DNA of 64,000 nt from the NCBI RefSeq assembly GCF_003965815.1, contig NZ_RXOE01000005.1, positions 186,001-250,000 on the forward strand, in the 5' to 3' direction. The position numbers were made by a program, and so were the translations under genes. Positions 43,577-52,367 of this stretch are shown here, piece by piece (the first letter of the stretch is position 1; every line of letters starts with the position of its first letter). Origin of the DNA: Variovorax gossypii (GTDB lineage: Bacteria; Pseudomonadota; Gammaproteobacteria; Burkholderiales; Burkholderiaceae_C). The notes under the pieces were generated by a model that did not search any database, was not told where the DNA came from, and saw nothing but the letters and a program-made list of their open reading frames with translations.

Positions 43577-44813
43577 GGTCGTTTTCCTTGGACAAAGAAG
43601 CGGTGGCGGGTTGCAGCAGGCCGATGGCGCGGGCGATCGCGGCGCAGCCCGCCCCGATCTGCTCGGTGGAAGTGGCGAAGGACATCCGCAGGTAGCCGGG
43701 CATGCCGTACGAGCTGCCGTCGATGGTGGCGACCTGCGCCTCGTCTAGGAGGTACATCATGACGTCGAGGTCGCTCGCGAGCATCTTGCCTTGCGGCGTA
43801 CGGGTACCGAGCAGGCCCTCGACACTGGGAAACACATAGAAGGCACCGTCGGGCGACAGGCACCGCAGACCCGGCACCTGGCGCAGCAGCCCGACCATCC
43901 TGTCACGCCGCTGCTCGAACACCTCGGATGCGATGTTGACGCAGGTCTGGTCGCCCTGCAGCGCCGTCGATGCCGCGGCCTGTGCCACGCTGCTCGCGCA
44001 GCTCGTGCTTTGCGACAGCAGCAGCGCGATCGCCCTGACCAGGGGAAGGGGGCCTGCGCCGTAGCCGATGCGCCAGCCTGTCATGGCATAGGCCTTCGAC
44101 ATCCCGTTCACGATGAGCGTTCGGTCCTGCAGCTCCGGCGCCACCGCAAGGATGGACACATGGCGGGCTTCGCCAAACACGAAGTGCTCATAGATTTCGT
44201 CGGTGAGCAGCCAGACATGCGGATGCCGCGCGAGCACTGCGGCCAGCGCTTCGAGTTCCTCGCGCGAATACACCGCGCCGCTCGGGTTGTTGGGCGAATT
44301 GAGGATGAGCCAGCGTGTTCGCGGCGTGATTGCCTGTTCGAGGGCCTCGGAGGTGAGCTTGAAGCCCTGTTCCTCGCCGCAGCGCACCACCACGGGCACG
44401 GCCCCGTGCAGTGCGACCATGTCGGGATACGACACCCAGTAGGGCGCCGGCACGATCACTTCGTCGCCGGGATTCAGCGTCGCGGCCAGCGCCTCGAAGA
44501 TGATCTGCTTGGCTCCGCTGCCCACCACGATCTGCTCAGGCGCGTATGCCAGGCCGTTTTCGCGGTCGAACTTCGCGGCGATCGCCTGGCGCAGCGCCGG
44601 GGTGCCGGCCGAGGCGGTGTAGCGGGTCTGGCCGCCAAGCAGGGCTTCGATGCCCGCCTGCACGATGTGCGGCGGCGTGGCGAAGTCCGGCTCGCCGATG
44701 GTGAAATCGACAACCGGGCGACCGGCGGCGCGAAGGCTGTCGACGCGCTGCTTCGCAGCCATGCTGGCGGACGGCTTGATGGCGTCGAGGCGGTGGGCAA
44801 GGAGTTGGGTCAT
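43569..44813 (-). CDS. class I/II PLP-dependent aminotransferase, aspartate-aminotransferase-like
   Basis: 414 aa. Class I signatures: DFTIGEPDFATP, TRYTASAGTPALRQAI, NSPNNPSG, TDEIYEHFVF and the Schiff-base Lys in NGMSKAYAMTGWRIGY, plus the C-terminal substrate Arg in YLRMSFA. It likely transaminates the amino acid brought in by the adjacent ABC transporter, giving a 2-oxo acid. It lies 14 bp after the RraA-like gene. Confidence 0.92.
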   Translation of the reverse strand: MTQLLAHRLDAIKPSASMAAKQRVDSLRAAGRPVVDFTIGEPDFATPPHIVQAGIEALLGGQTRYTASAGTPALRQAIAAKFDRENGLAYAPEQIVVGSGAKQIIFEALAATLNPGDEVIVPAPYWVSYPDMVALHGAVPVVVRCGEEQGFKLTSEALEQAITPRTRWLILNSPNNPSGAVYSREELEALAAVLARHPHVWLLTDEIYEHFVFGEARHVSILAVAPELQDRTLIVNGMSKAYAMTGWRIGYGAGPLPLVRAIALLLSQSTSCASSVAQAAASTALQGDQTCVNIASEVFEQRRDRMVGLLRQVPGLRCLSPDGAFYVFPSVEGLLGTRTPQGKMLASDLDVMMYLLDEAQVATIDGSSYGMPGYLRMSFATSTEQIGAGCAAIARAIGLLQPATASLSKENDHA

Positions 44814-44827
44814 GGTGGCATCCCTCC

Positions 44828-45481
44828 TTACAGCCCGATGGCCGTCAACCAGCTCTGGGCGACGCGGCCGGTGGCGATCTCCTGCTGGATCGCCGCTTCC
44901 TTGGCCGCGCTGAGCCGCGCGGCCTCCAGCAGGCGGGAGGCTTGCGCGGCAGGAAAACTGACAACGCCGTCCTCGTCGCCAACCACGATGTCACCGGGAT
45001 GCACGACCTGGCCACCCACGGTGACCGGGACGTTGATCGACCCCGGGCCGTTCTTGTAGGGACCGCGGTGCGTGACGCCCCGTGCGTAGCAGGGGAAGTC
45101 CCGCTCCCGGAAGGCCGAGCTGTCGCGGATCGCGCCGTCGATGACGAAGCCGGCGCAGCCGCGCTGCAGCGCGTACTGCAGGAGCAACTCGCCGACCAAG
45201 GCGTTGTTCAGGTCGCCGCCCCCGTCGACCACCAGCACGTGGCCGGGTTGCATGTCCATCACCGCCTTGTAGATGGCGAAGTTGTCGCCGGGACGCGTCT
45301 TGACGGTCACAGCGGTTCCGACGAGCTTGCGGTTCCCATGGAACCGGTGCAGGCCGACGATGCCGGCAAGGCGGGCCAGGTTGTCGCTCAGGTGCGGCGT
45401 GACGACGCCGCGGAATGCGTCTACCAGAGCGGAAGGTGCGCGCGGCGGGGCGGGGTGGATGATCAGGTCGGAGACAGGCAT
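44828..45481 (-). CDS. RraA-like / HMG-CHA aldolase-family protein
   Basis: 217 aa from ATG 45481 (MPVSDL). The family motif is present: VDGGGDLNNALVGELL followed about 20 residues later by DGAIRD, which in the aldolases binds the divalent metal and pyruvate. Relatives include 4-hydroxy-4-methyl-2-oxoglutarate / 4-carboxy-4-hydroxy-2-oxoadipate aldolase and oxaloacetate decarboxylase, as well as the RNase E inhibitor RraA. Next to an aminotransferase, an aldolase or decarboxylase acting on a 2-oxo acid is more likely than RNase control. It is the first gene of the operon and divergent from a LysR gene. Confidence 0.85.
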   Translation of the reverse strand: MPVSDLIIHPAPPRAPSALVDAFRGVVTPHLSDNLARLAGIVGLHRFHGNRKLVGTAVTVKTRPGDNFAIYKAVMDMQPGHVLVVDGGGDLNNALVGELLLQYALQRGCAGFVIDGAIRDSSAFRERDFPCYARGVTHRGPYKNGPGSINVPVTVGGQVVHPGDIVVGDEDGVVSFPAAQASRLLEAARLSAAKEAAIQQEIATGRVAQSWLTAIGL

Positions 45482-45573
45482 GAGGTGAATTCTGGATAGT
45501 CGAAACAGCAAATAAAAGCGATATTTCCGATTTAATTAGCATCACTTTTTTTCTAACCCGGAGGGCGGCGCCG

Positions 45574-46509
45574 ATGGTGACTTTCAAGCAGCTGGAGGCG
45601 ATCTACTGGGTGGTGCGACTGGGCGGCTTTTCGGGTGCGTCGCAGAAGTTGCACACGACCCAGTCGGCCGTGTCGAAGCGCGTGCAGGAACTCGAGGCGC
45701 TCTTCCATGCGCCGCTGTTCGATCGTTCGTTGCGCACGGCGCGCCTGACATCCAAGGGCGAGGAAGTCTTCGCCCTGGCCGACCGCCTGCTGCAGGGGCG
45801 CGAAGAGCTGATGCGAGGCGCGCTCGAGTCCGGCGAGCCCGAGCGGCGCTTGCGTATCGGCGTGACCGAGGTGACGGCCATGACTTGGCTGCCGCGCTTC
45901 GTGGAGCGCATTTACCAAGCCCATCCCGGCGTCATCATCGATCCCGAGGTGGACACCGGCTCTCGGCTGCGCGACAAGCTGCTGGCCAGTGAGATCGACC
46001 TGATGATCGTCGCCGACACGTTCCGGGAAGAACGCTTCAAGGTGTCGCCCGTCGGCAAGCTTCGGTTGCGCTGGATGTGCAAGCCCGGACTGGTGGCCCA
46101 CGGGGGCAAGCCGCTGAAAGTGCAGGCGATGGCGGACTACCGCATCCTGACGCAAGGCCCGCAGTCCGGCACCGGCATCCTGTTCCATGACTGGTTCCAG
46201 TCGCACGGGCTCAAGGCGGCAGACCTGGTGGTGAGCAACAGCCTGATCGCGCTGATCGGGCTCACCGTCTCCGGCTTCGGCGTGAGCTACCTTCCGCCCG
46301 CCGCCGTGCAGAACCTCGTGGGGCAGGGATTGCTGGAGGTACTGCAAGTGCGCCCCGCGCTGCCCGATGCGCCCTACGCTGCGGTGATCCGGCGCGACCA
46401 GCGGAGTTCACTGATGGCCTCGGTGGTCCGGCTGGCACAGGAGACCTGCGATTTCACCCGCCTCTACCAGACGGCAACGGCAGTCGGTCGTCGGTCCAGT
46501 CTCAGCTAA
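45574..46509 (+). CDS. LysR-family transcriptional regulator
   Basis: 311 aa from ATG 45574 with CGGAGG upstream. HTH: FKQLEAIYWVVRLGGFSGAS, then HTTQSAVSKRVQELEALF. It is divergent from the RraA-aminotransferase-ABC operon; only 92 bp, including an AT-rich section near 45505-45555, separate the two starts, so it is the probable operon regulator. Confidence 0.92.
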   Translation: MVTFKQLEAIYWVVRLGGFSGASQKLHTTQSAVSKRVQELEALFHAPLFDRSLRTARLTSKGEEVFALADRLLQGREELMRGALESGEPERRLRIGVTEVTAMTWLPRFVERIYQAHPGVIIDPEVDTGSRLRDKLLASEIDLMIVADTFREERFKVSPVGKLRLRWMCKPGLVAHGGKPLKVQAMADYRILTQGPQSGTGILFHDWFQSHGLKAADLVVSNSLIALIGLTVSGFGVSYLPPAAVQNLVGQGLLEVLQVRPALPDAPYAAVIRRDQRSSLMASVVRLAQETCDFTRLYQTATAVGRRSSLS

Positions 46510-46890
46510 GAGGGCAACCTAAGGCCGTATGCATGGACCACGACATTTCAGATGGCACTTCCTGGTGTCAGGCTCAGTATGCTGCCCGGTCGCACGCGGG
46601 GCAGGCGGGTCGGAAGAGACCTGACTGCCCTGGACCTGCGGCGCGAACCGGTGTCTCTCCTTTTCATCGCGAGGGCAACGGGTCCGTGCAGGCCACCGTC
46701 CGTGGCCCCGGCGTGACGGCATCCCTGCCATCCAATTGATATGCGGAACTGCTAGATGCCGTGGTTCCTTCTCGTTGGTCCGCATCTGCGGCGCCTACAA
46801 GCCGCTGAAGCGCTCTCTGACATGGCGCCACCGCATTTCGCCCTAAGTTGAGTGTCGGTCGATTTTCAAGTTCCAGGAATTCATACAACC
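46510..46890. other. 381-bp stretch without a supported gene
   Basis: Short frames here show no protein-like signal. A GTG at 46852 could extend the next gene by 13 residues. No RNA gene, terminator hairpin or repeat was recognised. Confidence 0.4.
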
Positions 46891-47433
46891 ATGAGCGAGG
46901 TCGCCGAACTTTTCGCCCGCGAGTTTCCCGTGTGGCACATGGTGGTGCGCGGCACGCTCGTGTACTGGTTTCTGCTTCTCGTGTTTCGCTTCGTGTTGCG
47001 GCGCGACATCGGCTCGATGGGCGTGGCCGATCTGCTTTTCGTGGTGCTGGTCGCCGATGCATCGAGCAATGCGATGCAGGGTGAATACAAGTCCCTCGAC
47101 GACGGCTTCGTGTTGCTCGCCACCCTGGTTGCGTGGAACTTTGCGCTCGACTGGCTCAGCTTTCATTTCGAGCCCGTTGCGCGCTTCCTGGAGCCTCGCC
47201 CCGAGGTGCTCATTCGAAATGGCCGCCTGAACCGACGCGCGCTCAGGCGCGAAATGATCACGACGGACGAGCTGAGGGGCAAGCTGCGAGAGCAAGGTGT
47301 GGCTGATTTCTCGGAGGTGCGCGTCGCGCGACTGGAGAGCGACGGGACACTCAGTGTGTTCAAGAAAGAGAAGAGCGAGCAAGCCTCCGACCACCACCAG
47401 CCACCCGAGACCTCCAAGCCGCCAGCCCAATGA
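46891..47433 (+). CDS. DUF421 (YetF-like) membrane protein
   Basis: 180 aa from ATG 46891 (MSEVAELF) with AGGA 12 bp upstream; GTG 46852 is an alternative. Hydrophobic segments lie at about residues 18-36, 47-62 and 73-90. The soluble part has the DUF421 pattern: PEVLIRNGRLNRRALRREM, ELRGKLREQGV, EVRVARLESDGTLSVFK. Function in the family is poorly defined. Overlaps the next, paralogous gene by 4 bp. Confidence 0.85.
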   Translation: MSEVAELFAREFPVWHMVVRGTLVYWFLLLVFRFVLRRDIGSMGVADLLFVVLVADASSNAMQGEYKSLDDGFVLLATLVAWNFALDWLSFHFEPVARFLEPRPEVLIRNGRLNRRALRREMITTDELRGKLREQGVADFSEVRVARLESDGTLSVFKKEKSEQASDHHQPPETSKPPAQ

Positions 47434-47936
47434 TGACGACGCCGATGCAGTTCATCGACTGGCTCTTCGGCGAAGGGTCGGAACTCGCAGCCTGGCAGAT
47501 GGGCGCACGGGCGCTGGTGGTCTTCTTCCTCGCGCTCGCGATGATCCGCGCATCGGGGCGCCGCTCGTTCGGGCAGCAGAGTCCGTTCGACACCTGCATC
47601 ACGGTGCTGCTCGGCGCGGTACTGAGCCGCGCGGTGGTCGGTGCCTCTCCTTTCTGGAGCACCATGGCGGCCGGCGTTGCGCTCGTCGTCACCCACCGAC
47701 TGGTCGCCCTGGCCAGCATGCGTTGGCAAGGCTTCGAAGACCTGGTCAACGGTCACGAAATCACGCTGGTGCGCGACGGCCGGATGGACGAGGACGCCAT
47801 GCGTCACGCACTGGTGTCCCGCAAGGACCTCGACGAGGCCCTGCGCCAGCAGGCCGGCGGCGTGCGGCTGGACGAGGTGGAACGCGCAGTGCTCGAACGC
47901 GACGGCAAGCTGAGCATCGTCAGGCGGCGGTCCTGA
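47430..47936 (+). CDS. DUF421 (YetF-like) membrane protein, second copy
   Basis: 168 aa; ATG at 47430 overlaps the preceding stop by 4 bp. It has the same layout as its neighbour: three membrane segments, then HEITLVRDGRMDEDAMRHAL, DLDEALRQQAG and DEVERAVLERDGKLSIV. The two are clearly paralogous yet diverged, and coupled translation suggests a heteromeric membrane complex. Confidence 0.87.
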   Translation: MMTTPMQFIDWLFGEGSELAAWQMGARALVVFFLALAMIRASGRRSFGQQSPFDTCITVLLGAVLSRAVVGASPFWSTMAAGVALVVTHRLVALASMRWQGFEDLVNGHEITLVRDGRMDEDAMRHALVSRKDLDEALRQQAGGVRLDEVERAVLERDGKLSIVRRRS

Positions 47937-48086
47937 CAGCCCCTCTTTTGTCTGCCTGCTCCTTCTTTCTCCGCTGGCGCGTAGTGCCATGAATGTCGCG
48001 GCAGTCTGGTACTTCGCCGTGAACCGGCCGCGGGAGGCGGCGGCCGGACACACGGAAAGGAGGGTGAACTCGGCAAACGAAGACGC

Positions 48087-49676
48087 TCAAGAGTTCTGGC
48101 AGCTGTAGCTGTCCGCCGAATTCACGTCGCCGCTGCCCTTGTATTTCGGAAAGGTCGGGTACCTGCACAGGGGGCGCGCGAGTACCGGCGTCTTGGTCGT
48201 CGAATCCAGCTTCGTCGCCACGATGTTTTGCATGGAGGGCTTGGCGCCACCCTCTCGCCACTTCGCGACCGCGTCCACCAGGTCGACGGTGTCAGGACCG
48301 ACACCGCCGGCGCAATGCTGAACGCCCGGCTGGAGGAAGAATTCCATCGAGGCATCCCGCGTGGATGCGCCGCCGAGCGTGGTCGCTACGTCGTTGAAGT
48401 ACTTGATCGAGCCCTTGTAGCTGATGGCCCAGTCGTTCGTTCCATGGGCGAGGATCATCTTGCCGCCCTGGCCGAAGAAGGAGCGAAGGTCCGGCGTCGC
48501 ATCGAGCGTGGTGGCCGCGAGCCGCAGCCCCGCGGAATAGAACTCCGGATCGAAGCCCAGCACGTCGAAGGCCGGATCGCCCGTGACCCAGTACTTCACG
48601 AGGCCGCTCCCGAACTGGAACTGGAGGCCGGTGCCGCCGATGGCGGAGCCTGTCACCCACAGGGGCCAGCCTTGGTCTTCGCCGCCAGGTCCCCAGCCGG
48701 GGTAGACGGTTGTCCCGTCCTTGCGCTTGAGTTCGGAGTAGATCGTGTTGGCAGTCGCGATCTGCGCGTCGGTCAGGCATGTGTCGGCATCGCCTGCGGT
48801 GCAGCGCAACGCCACCGGGTTGAACGTGCAGGTTTCCTGGTTGCTCACGATGCCGTCGGACACACCGTCCAGGGCGTCGCACTGCGTGGTGACGGCCTTG
48901 CCGATGAGCGAGACCTTCGCATCGTTCAATTGCCCGCCCGGCGCGGCGAGCGCCTTTCCGTTCGCCACAAAGGCCTGGAACAACTCGGTGAAGGAGTAGG
49001 CCGGCGCACGCACGACGATGCCGTCGAAGTCGTTCGGGAAGCGCGTGGCCTGGATCAATGCCTCCCTGCCGCCGTTGGAGCAGCCCTCGAAATAGCTGAA
49101 CTCGGCATCCGAGCCATAGCGCTTGCGAACGATCTCCTTGGTGACCTCATGGACCGAATGGATCGAGAGATAGCCGAAGTCCGCCTGGGCCGTGGGATTG
49201 TTCAGGAAGGCCGAAGCGTCCAGGGCGTTTCCCTGGCGCCCGCCATCCGAGGCCACGAGTACGTAACCCGCAGTTGCGCCGCTTGGCGAGACGGGCGTGA
49301 TGTTGATGCTGCCGTCCCAACCGCCGCCGCCCGCATACAGGAGCTTGTTGTTCCACACGGTGGGCAGATGCACTTCGAAATTGAGCGTGCCATGAAGGGT
49401 GCCCGTGACCTTGCAGAACTCCGCGGCTCCTGCTGCCGCCGGAACGAGCGTCGCCTCTTTGAGCGCTGCGCCAGCAAGCGAAGCGCCGGCGAAGATCGCG
49501 CACGTCTCCTGCGTTGTCGCAACCGGTGCCGGTTGCGGTGGCGGTGTTTGCGTTGGCGCCGGCGCCGGGAACAGCACCGGCCAGTTGCCTGCGCCGTCAC
49601 CTCCGCCGCCGCAGGCGGTCAGCAGGATGGGAATGCTCAGCAGCGCGTAGCCTGCCATCGAGAGAGGGTTTCTCAT
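48087..49676 (-). CDS. tannase / feruloyl esterase family lipoprotein
   Basis: 529 aa from ATG 49676 with CAGGAG upstream. The N terminus is a lipoprotein signal ending LLTAC-GGGG, then a Pro-rich linker. Tannase-family features follow: nucleophile Ser in EGCSNGGREAL, Asp in HGTNDWAISY and His in GVQHCAGG, with the paired Cys around Ser and His that characterise the family (CSNGG and QHC). It would hydrolyse aryl or gallate/ferulate esters outside the cytoplasm. The Crp/Fnr-type gene at 49778 is divergent and may control it. Confidence 0.9.
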   Translation of the reverse strand: MRNPLSMAGYALLSIPILLTACGGGGDGAGNWPVLFPAPAPTQTPPPQPAPVATTQETCAIFAGASLAGAALKEATLVPAAAGAAEFCKVTGTLHGTLNFEVHLPTVWNNKLLYAGGGGWDGSINITPVSPSGATAGYVLVASDGGRQGNALDASAFLNNPTAQADFGYLSIHSVHEVTKEIVRKRYGSDAEFSYFEGCSNGGREALIQATRFPNDFDGIVVRAPAYSFTELFQAFVANGKALAAPGGQLNDAKVSLIGKAVTTQCDALDGVSDGIVSNQETCTFNPVALRCTAGDADTCLTDAQIATANTIYSELKRKDGTTVYPGWGPGGEDQGWPLWVTGSAIGGTGLQFQFGSGLVKYWVTGDPAFDVLGFDPEFYSAGLRLAATTLDATPDLRSFFGQGGKMILAHGTNDWAISYKGSIKYFNDVATTLGGASTRDASMEFFLQPGVQHCAGGVGPDTVDLVDAVAKWREGGAKPSMQNIVATKLDSTTKTPVLARPLCRYPTFPKYKGSGDVNSADSYSCQNS

Positions 49677-49777
49677 GATTTGTCTCCTGTTCGTACTGCC
49701 ACATAAACTCAGACGACTCAGGCCATCGCCTGCGCAGCGCATGCTAGGCACTAAGGCCGGGGAAGAAAGTCTTTCCG

Positions 49778-50473
49778 ATGACAAATCACGCGCAGACCAT
49801 CTCGATGTTGCGAGCGGCTGCTTGGGCTGGCGGTCTGACGCGCGAGCAACTCCAGCGTGTCGAACTGGAGACGCAGGACCGCTTCTATTCGGCCGGTGAG
49901 ATCGTCTGCCACAAATCAAGCGCGGCGACGCACTGGATCGGAATCGTCGAAGGGATGGTCAAAGTGGACGTCCTGTCGGCGGATGGCCGAAGCACCACAT
50001 TGACCGGGGTCACCAATGGCGGCTGGCTCGGGGAAGGTTCCGTGCTCAAGGGGGAGCTGCGTCCCTACGGCGTTGTCGCGCTGCGCGACACCCGCATTGC
50101 GTTGATGCCGAGCCAGACCTTTCACTACCTGGTCGCCAACAGCTTGAGCTTTTGCCATTTCATGATCGATCAGCTCAACGCAAGGCTCGGTCAATTCATT
50201 GCGCTGGCCGAGAGCTACCGGATGCACGACATCAGTTCGCGCGTGGCAGGCTGCCTGGCCGAACTCTTCAATCCTCAGCTCAACCCCCGGACCCAACGAG
50301 TCCTGCACATATCGCAGGAGGAGATCGGCCGGCTGGCCGGAATTTCCCGCCAGGTTGCCCATCGCGCCCTGCACGAGTTGGAGGAAGCAGGGCTGCTTCA
50401 CATCCGCTACGGAAGCATCGACGTCTTGAACGTCGATGGCCTGCGTGTGTACGCGCGCGAGCACTCGGAGTGA
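49778..50473 (+). CDS. Crp/Fnr-family transcriptional regulator
   Basis: 231 aa. The N-terminal cyclic-nucleotide-binding-type beta barrel (GEIVCHKSSAATHWIGIVEG, GGWLGEGSVLKG, RIALMPSQTFHYL) lacks Fnr-type Cys clusters. The C-terminal HTH is clear (ISQEEIGRLAGISRQVAHRA). Divergent from the tannase-family gene with 101 bp between starts. Confidence 0.9.
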   Translation: MTNHAQTISMLRAAAWAGGLTREQLQRVELETQDRFYSAGEIVCHKSSAATHWIGIVEGMVKVDVLSADGRSTTLTGVTNGGWLGEGSVLKGELRPYGVVALRDTRIALMPSQTFHYLVANSLSFCHFMIDQLNARLGQFIALAESYRMHDISSRVAGCLAELFNPQLNPRTQRVLHISQEEIGRLAGISRQVAHRALHELEEAGLLHIRYGSIDVLNVDGLRVYAREHSE

Positions 50474-50519
50474 GGGCCTCGTGCCATTCGGTGGCCGCCC
50501 AAGACCTCGTGCCTTCGGG

Positions 50520-50750
50520 TCAGGACGTCATCGAACCGGAGGCGTCAGAAGCACTCCAGGTAGCGTCGTGCGGCGAGGCGCTGCCGCGCCTTCTTTCGAT
50601 GTCACCCAGTCGAGCTACCTCGACTTCGAGCATGCGAATGCGCGATTCCAAGTCCGCGACACAGGACTCGTCCATGCCTTCAAGCGCCAGCATCAATTTC
50701 CGCCAGAAACCTGGCGCGGGTTTTTCCGTAGCACCGCGGTCATCGCTCAT
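50520..50750 (-). CDS. small coiled-coil-like protein, 76 aa
   Basis: ATG 50750 follows GGGGAG by a few bases. Residues 15-50 (FWRKLMLALEGMDES, then LESRIRMLEVEVARLGDIE) form an amphipathic helix likely to coil; the tail is Ser-rich and disordered. No family recognised. It lies 53 bp after the efflux outer-membrane gene on the same strand and may be cotranscribed with it. Confidence 0.55.
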   Translation of the reverse strand: MSDDRGATEKPAPGFWRKLMLALEGMDESCVADLESRIRMLEVEVARLGDIERRRGSASPHDATWSASDASGSMTS

Positions 50751-50803
50751 TTGGATCTCCCCAGTTCAAGTGCGCACGAAGGGCGTACACGGACGGCACC
50801 TGT

Positions 50804-52261
50804 CTATCGGCTTGCAACCGCGTCGGTTCCGATTGGTTGCCAGCCACCCCCCAATGCCTTGAAGGCGGTGACCGCGGCGCGTGCCGACTCGGTCTGCGCC
50901 TGTGCTCGCGCGTCGGAAGCGCGCAGCAGGTTTTCGTCTGCCTGCAGCACCTCGATCAGGCTGACGACGCCTTTCTGGTAGGCGGCGAATGACGCGCCTC
51001 GCGCGCGGCCGAGCGAGTCGACGCCCTGCGCAAGAACGCTGGCTTGTTCCTCGCGCTTGACCAGGGTCGAGAAAGCGTTTTCCACGTCTTCTGTAGCGCG
51101 CAGCACGGCCAGCCGATACGCGGCCAGCAGTTCGGCATCCTGGCCCTTGGCGAGATCGATCTGCGCGTTGATGCGGCCAAAGTCGAACAGGCGCCAGCGC
51201 AGGCCCAGCACGCCGGCGGCCTGGCTTGCGCCGCTGGTGAACAGGTTGCCGCCGGACACCGACGTCGCGCTGCCGATCAGGCCGCTCAGGGAAAGCTTGG
51301 GGTAGTACTCGGCAATGGCGACACCGATGCGTGCATTCGATGCGGCGAGGCGGCGTTCGGCCGCGATCAGGTCTGGCCGCCGCCTGAGCAAGTCGCCCGG
51401 CGTTCCCGCGTCCGCGATCTGCGGGGCGACGGGGATGGCGCCCGGGTCGGCCAATTCCGCCCGATGTGTGCCCGGGGGCGAGCCCAGCATCACATCCAGC
51501 GCATTCATCGCCGCGTCCAGCCCAGCCTCGAGCGCCGGGACGGATGCCTGGACCTGGGCCAGCGCGCCTTCGGCCTGCCGCACCTGGAGTTCGGCCGCCA
51601 ACCCCTTGCCGTACAGAAGATGGACCTTGGACATCAACTCCTGCTGCGTGAGCACCTGCCGGCGCGCCACGTCCAGCCGGGTCTGCAGTCCGCGGATGCT
51701 GATGTAGATGTCGGCGGTCTGCGCCGCCACGGTCAACCTCGTGGCGGCCGCGCCTGCTTCCGAAGCCTGGTACTCGGCAAGTGCCGCTTCGCGGCCACGG
51801 CGCAGGCCGCCGAAAACGTCCACTTCCCAGCTTGCACCGAGATTTGCTTCGTAGGCACTGCCGTGGCGGTCGAAGCCGGGCCTCGAGTTCAAGACCTGTC
51901 CCAGCGGCGTTTCAACGGACTGATAGGCCCGGGCGGCTTGCCCACTGAGGTTTCCGGAAGGCAGCAAAGCGGCATTCGCCGCGCCCAGCCCGGCGCGTGC
52001 TTGATCGATGCGCGCGGACGCCTGCACAAGATCGAGGTTCTGCGCCAGCGCAAGCGTGACGAACCGAGCCAGCTGCGGGTCGCCGAAACCAGTCCACCAC
52101 GCGTTTCGGTCGACGCTGGTGGAAGCAGGTCGTGCATCGACGGCCGCCTGGCCGAGGTACTGCGGCGGCAGGGGCGTCTCGGGGCGGACATAGTCGGGGC
52201 CGACTGCGCAACCTGCGACGAGGCCGGCAGCGAAGAGCGGGACAAGAATGTGCTGGAGCAT
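50804..52261 (-). CDS. RND efflux outer-membrane factor, NodT/OprM-type lipoprotein
   Basis: 485 aa. Lipoprotein signal MLQHILVPLFAAGLVAGC-AVG, followed by the typical VGPDYVRPETPLP start. Two TolC-like halves with long helices follow (LVQASARIDQARAGLGAAN; LLRRRPDLIAAERRLAASNA; LRWRLFDFGRINAQIDLAKG). It forms the trimeric outer-membrane channel. Divergent from tetR, with an operator between them, while adaptor and pump genes lie on the other side of tetR. Confidence 0.93.
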   Translation of the reverse strand: MLQHILVPLFAAGLVAGCAVGPDYVRPETPLPPQYLGQAAVDARPASTSVDRNAWWTGFGDPQLARFVTLALAQNLDLVQASARIDQARAGLGAANAALLPSGNLSGQAARAYQSVETPLGQVLNSRPGFDRHGSAYEANLGASWEVDVFGGLRRGREAALAEYQASEAGAAATRLTVAAQTADIYISIRGLQTRLDVARRQVLTQQELMSKVHLLYGKGLAAELQVRQAEGALAQVQASVPALEAGLDAAMNALDVMLGSPPGTHRAELADPGAIPVAPQIADAGTPGDLLRRRPDLIAAERRLAASNARIGVAIAEYYPKLSLSGLIGSATSVSGGNLFTSGASQAAGVLGLRWRLFDFGRINAQIDLAKGQDAELLAAYRLAVLRATEDVENAFSTLVKREEQASVLAQGVDSLGRARGASFAAYQKGVVSLIEVLQADENLLRASDARAQAQTESARAAVTAFKALGGGWQPIGTDAVASR

Positions 52262-52304
52262 GGGCTTCTTTCGGAAAGAAGGGGGAAGAAAACGTCAGAT
52301 CGAT

Positions 52305-52328
52305 GTGACTATAATTCAAAATGGTCAC
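52305..52328. promoter_or_regulatory. putative TetR operator 1
   Basis: 24 bp of the form GTGACTAT-N8-ATGGTCAC, an inverted repeat with GTGAC/GTCAC outer arms, lies 40 bp before the tetR ATG and 43 bp before the outer-membrane gene start. An equally spaced copy in the opposite orientation occurs at 52999-53022. Confidence 0.7.
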
Positions 52329-52367
52329 TCGTTGTTGATTTCCCTTGCTCGCGGTAAGCTGTCTGCC

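Noticed and set aside
46533..46739. 68-codon + strand frame in the 46.5-46.9 kb gap
   Set aside because: No ribosome binding site, mixed composition without hydrophobic or domain pattern, and an overlapping open frame on the other strand.
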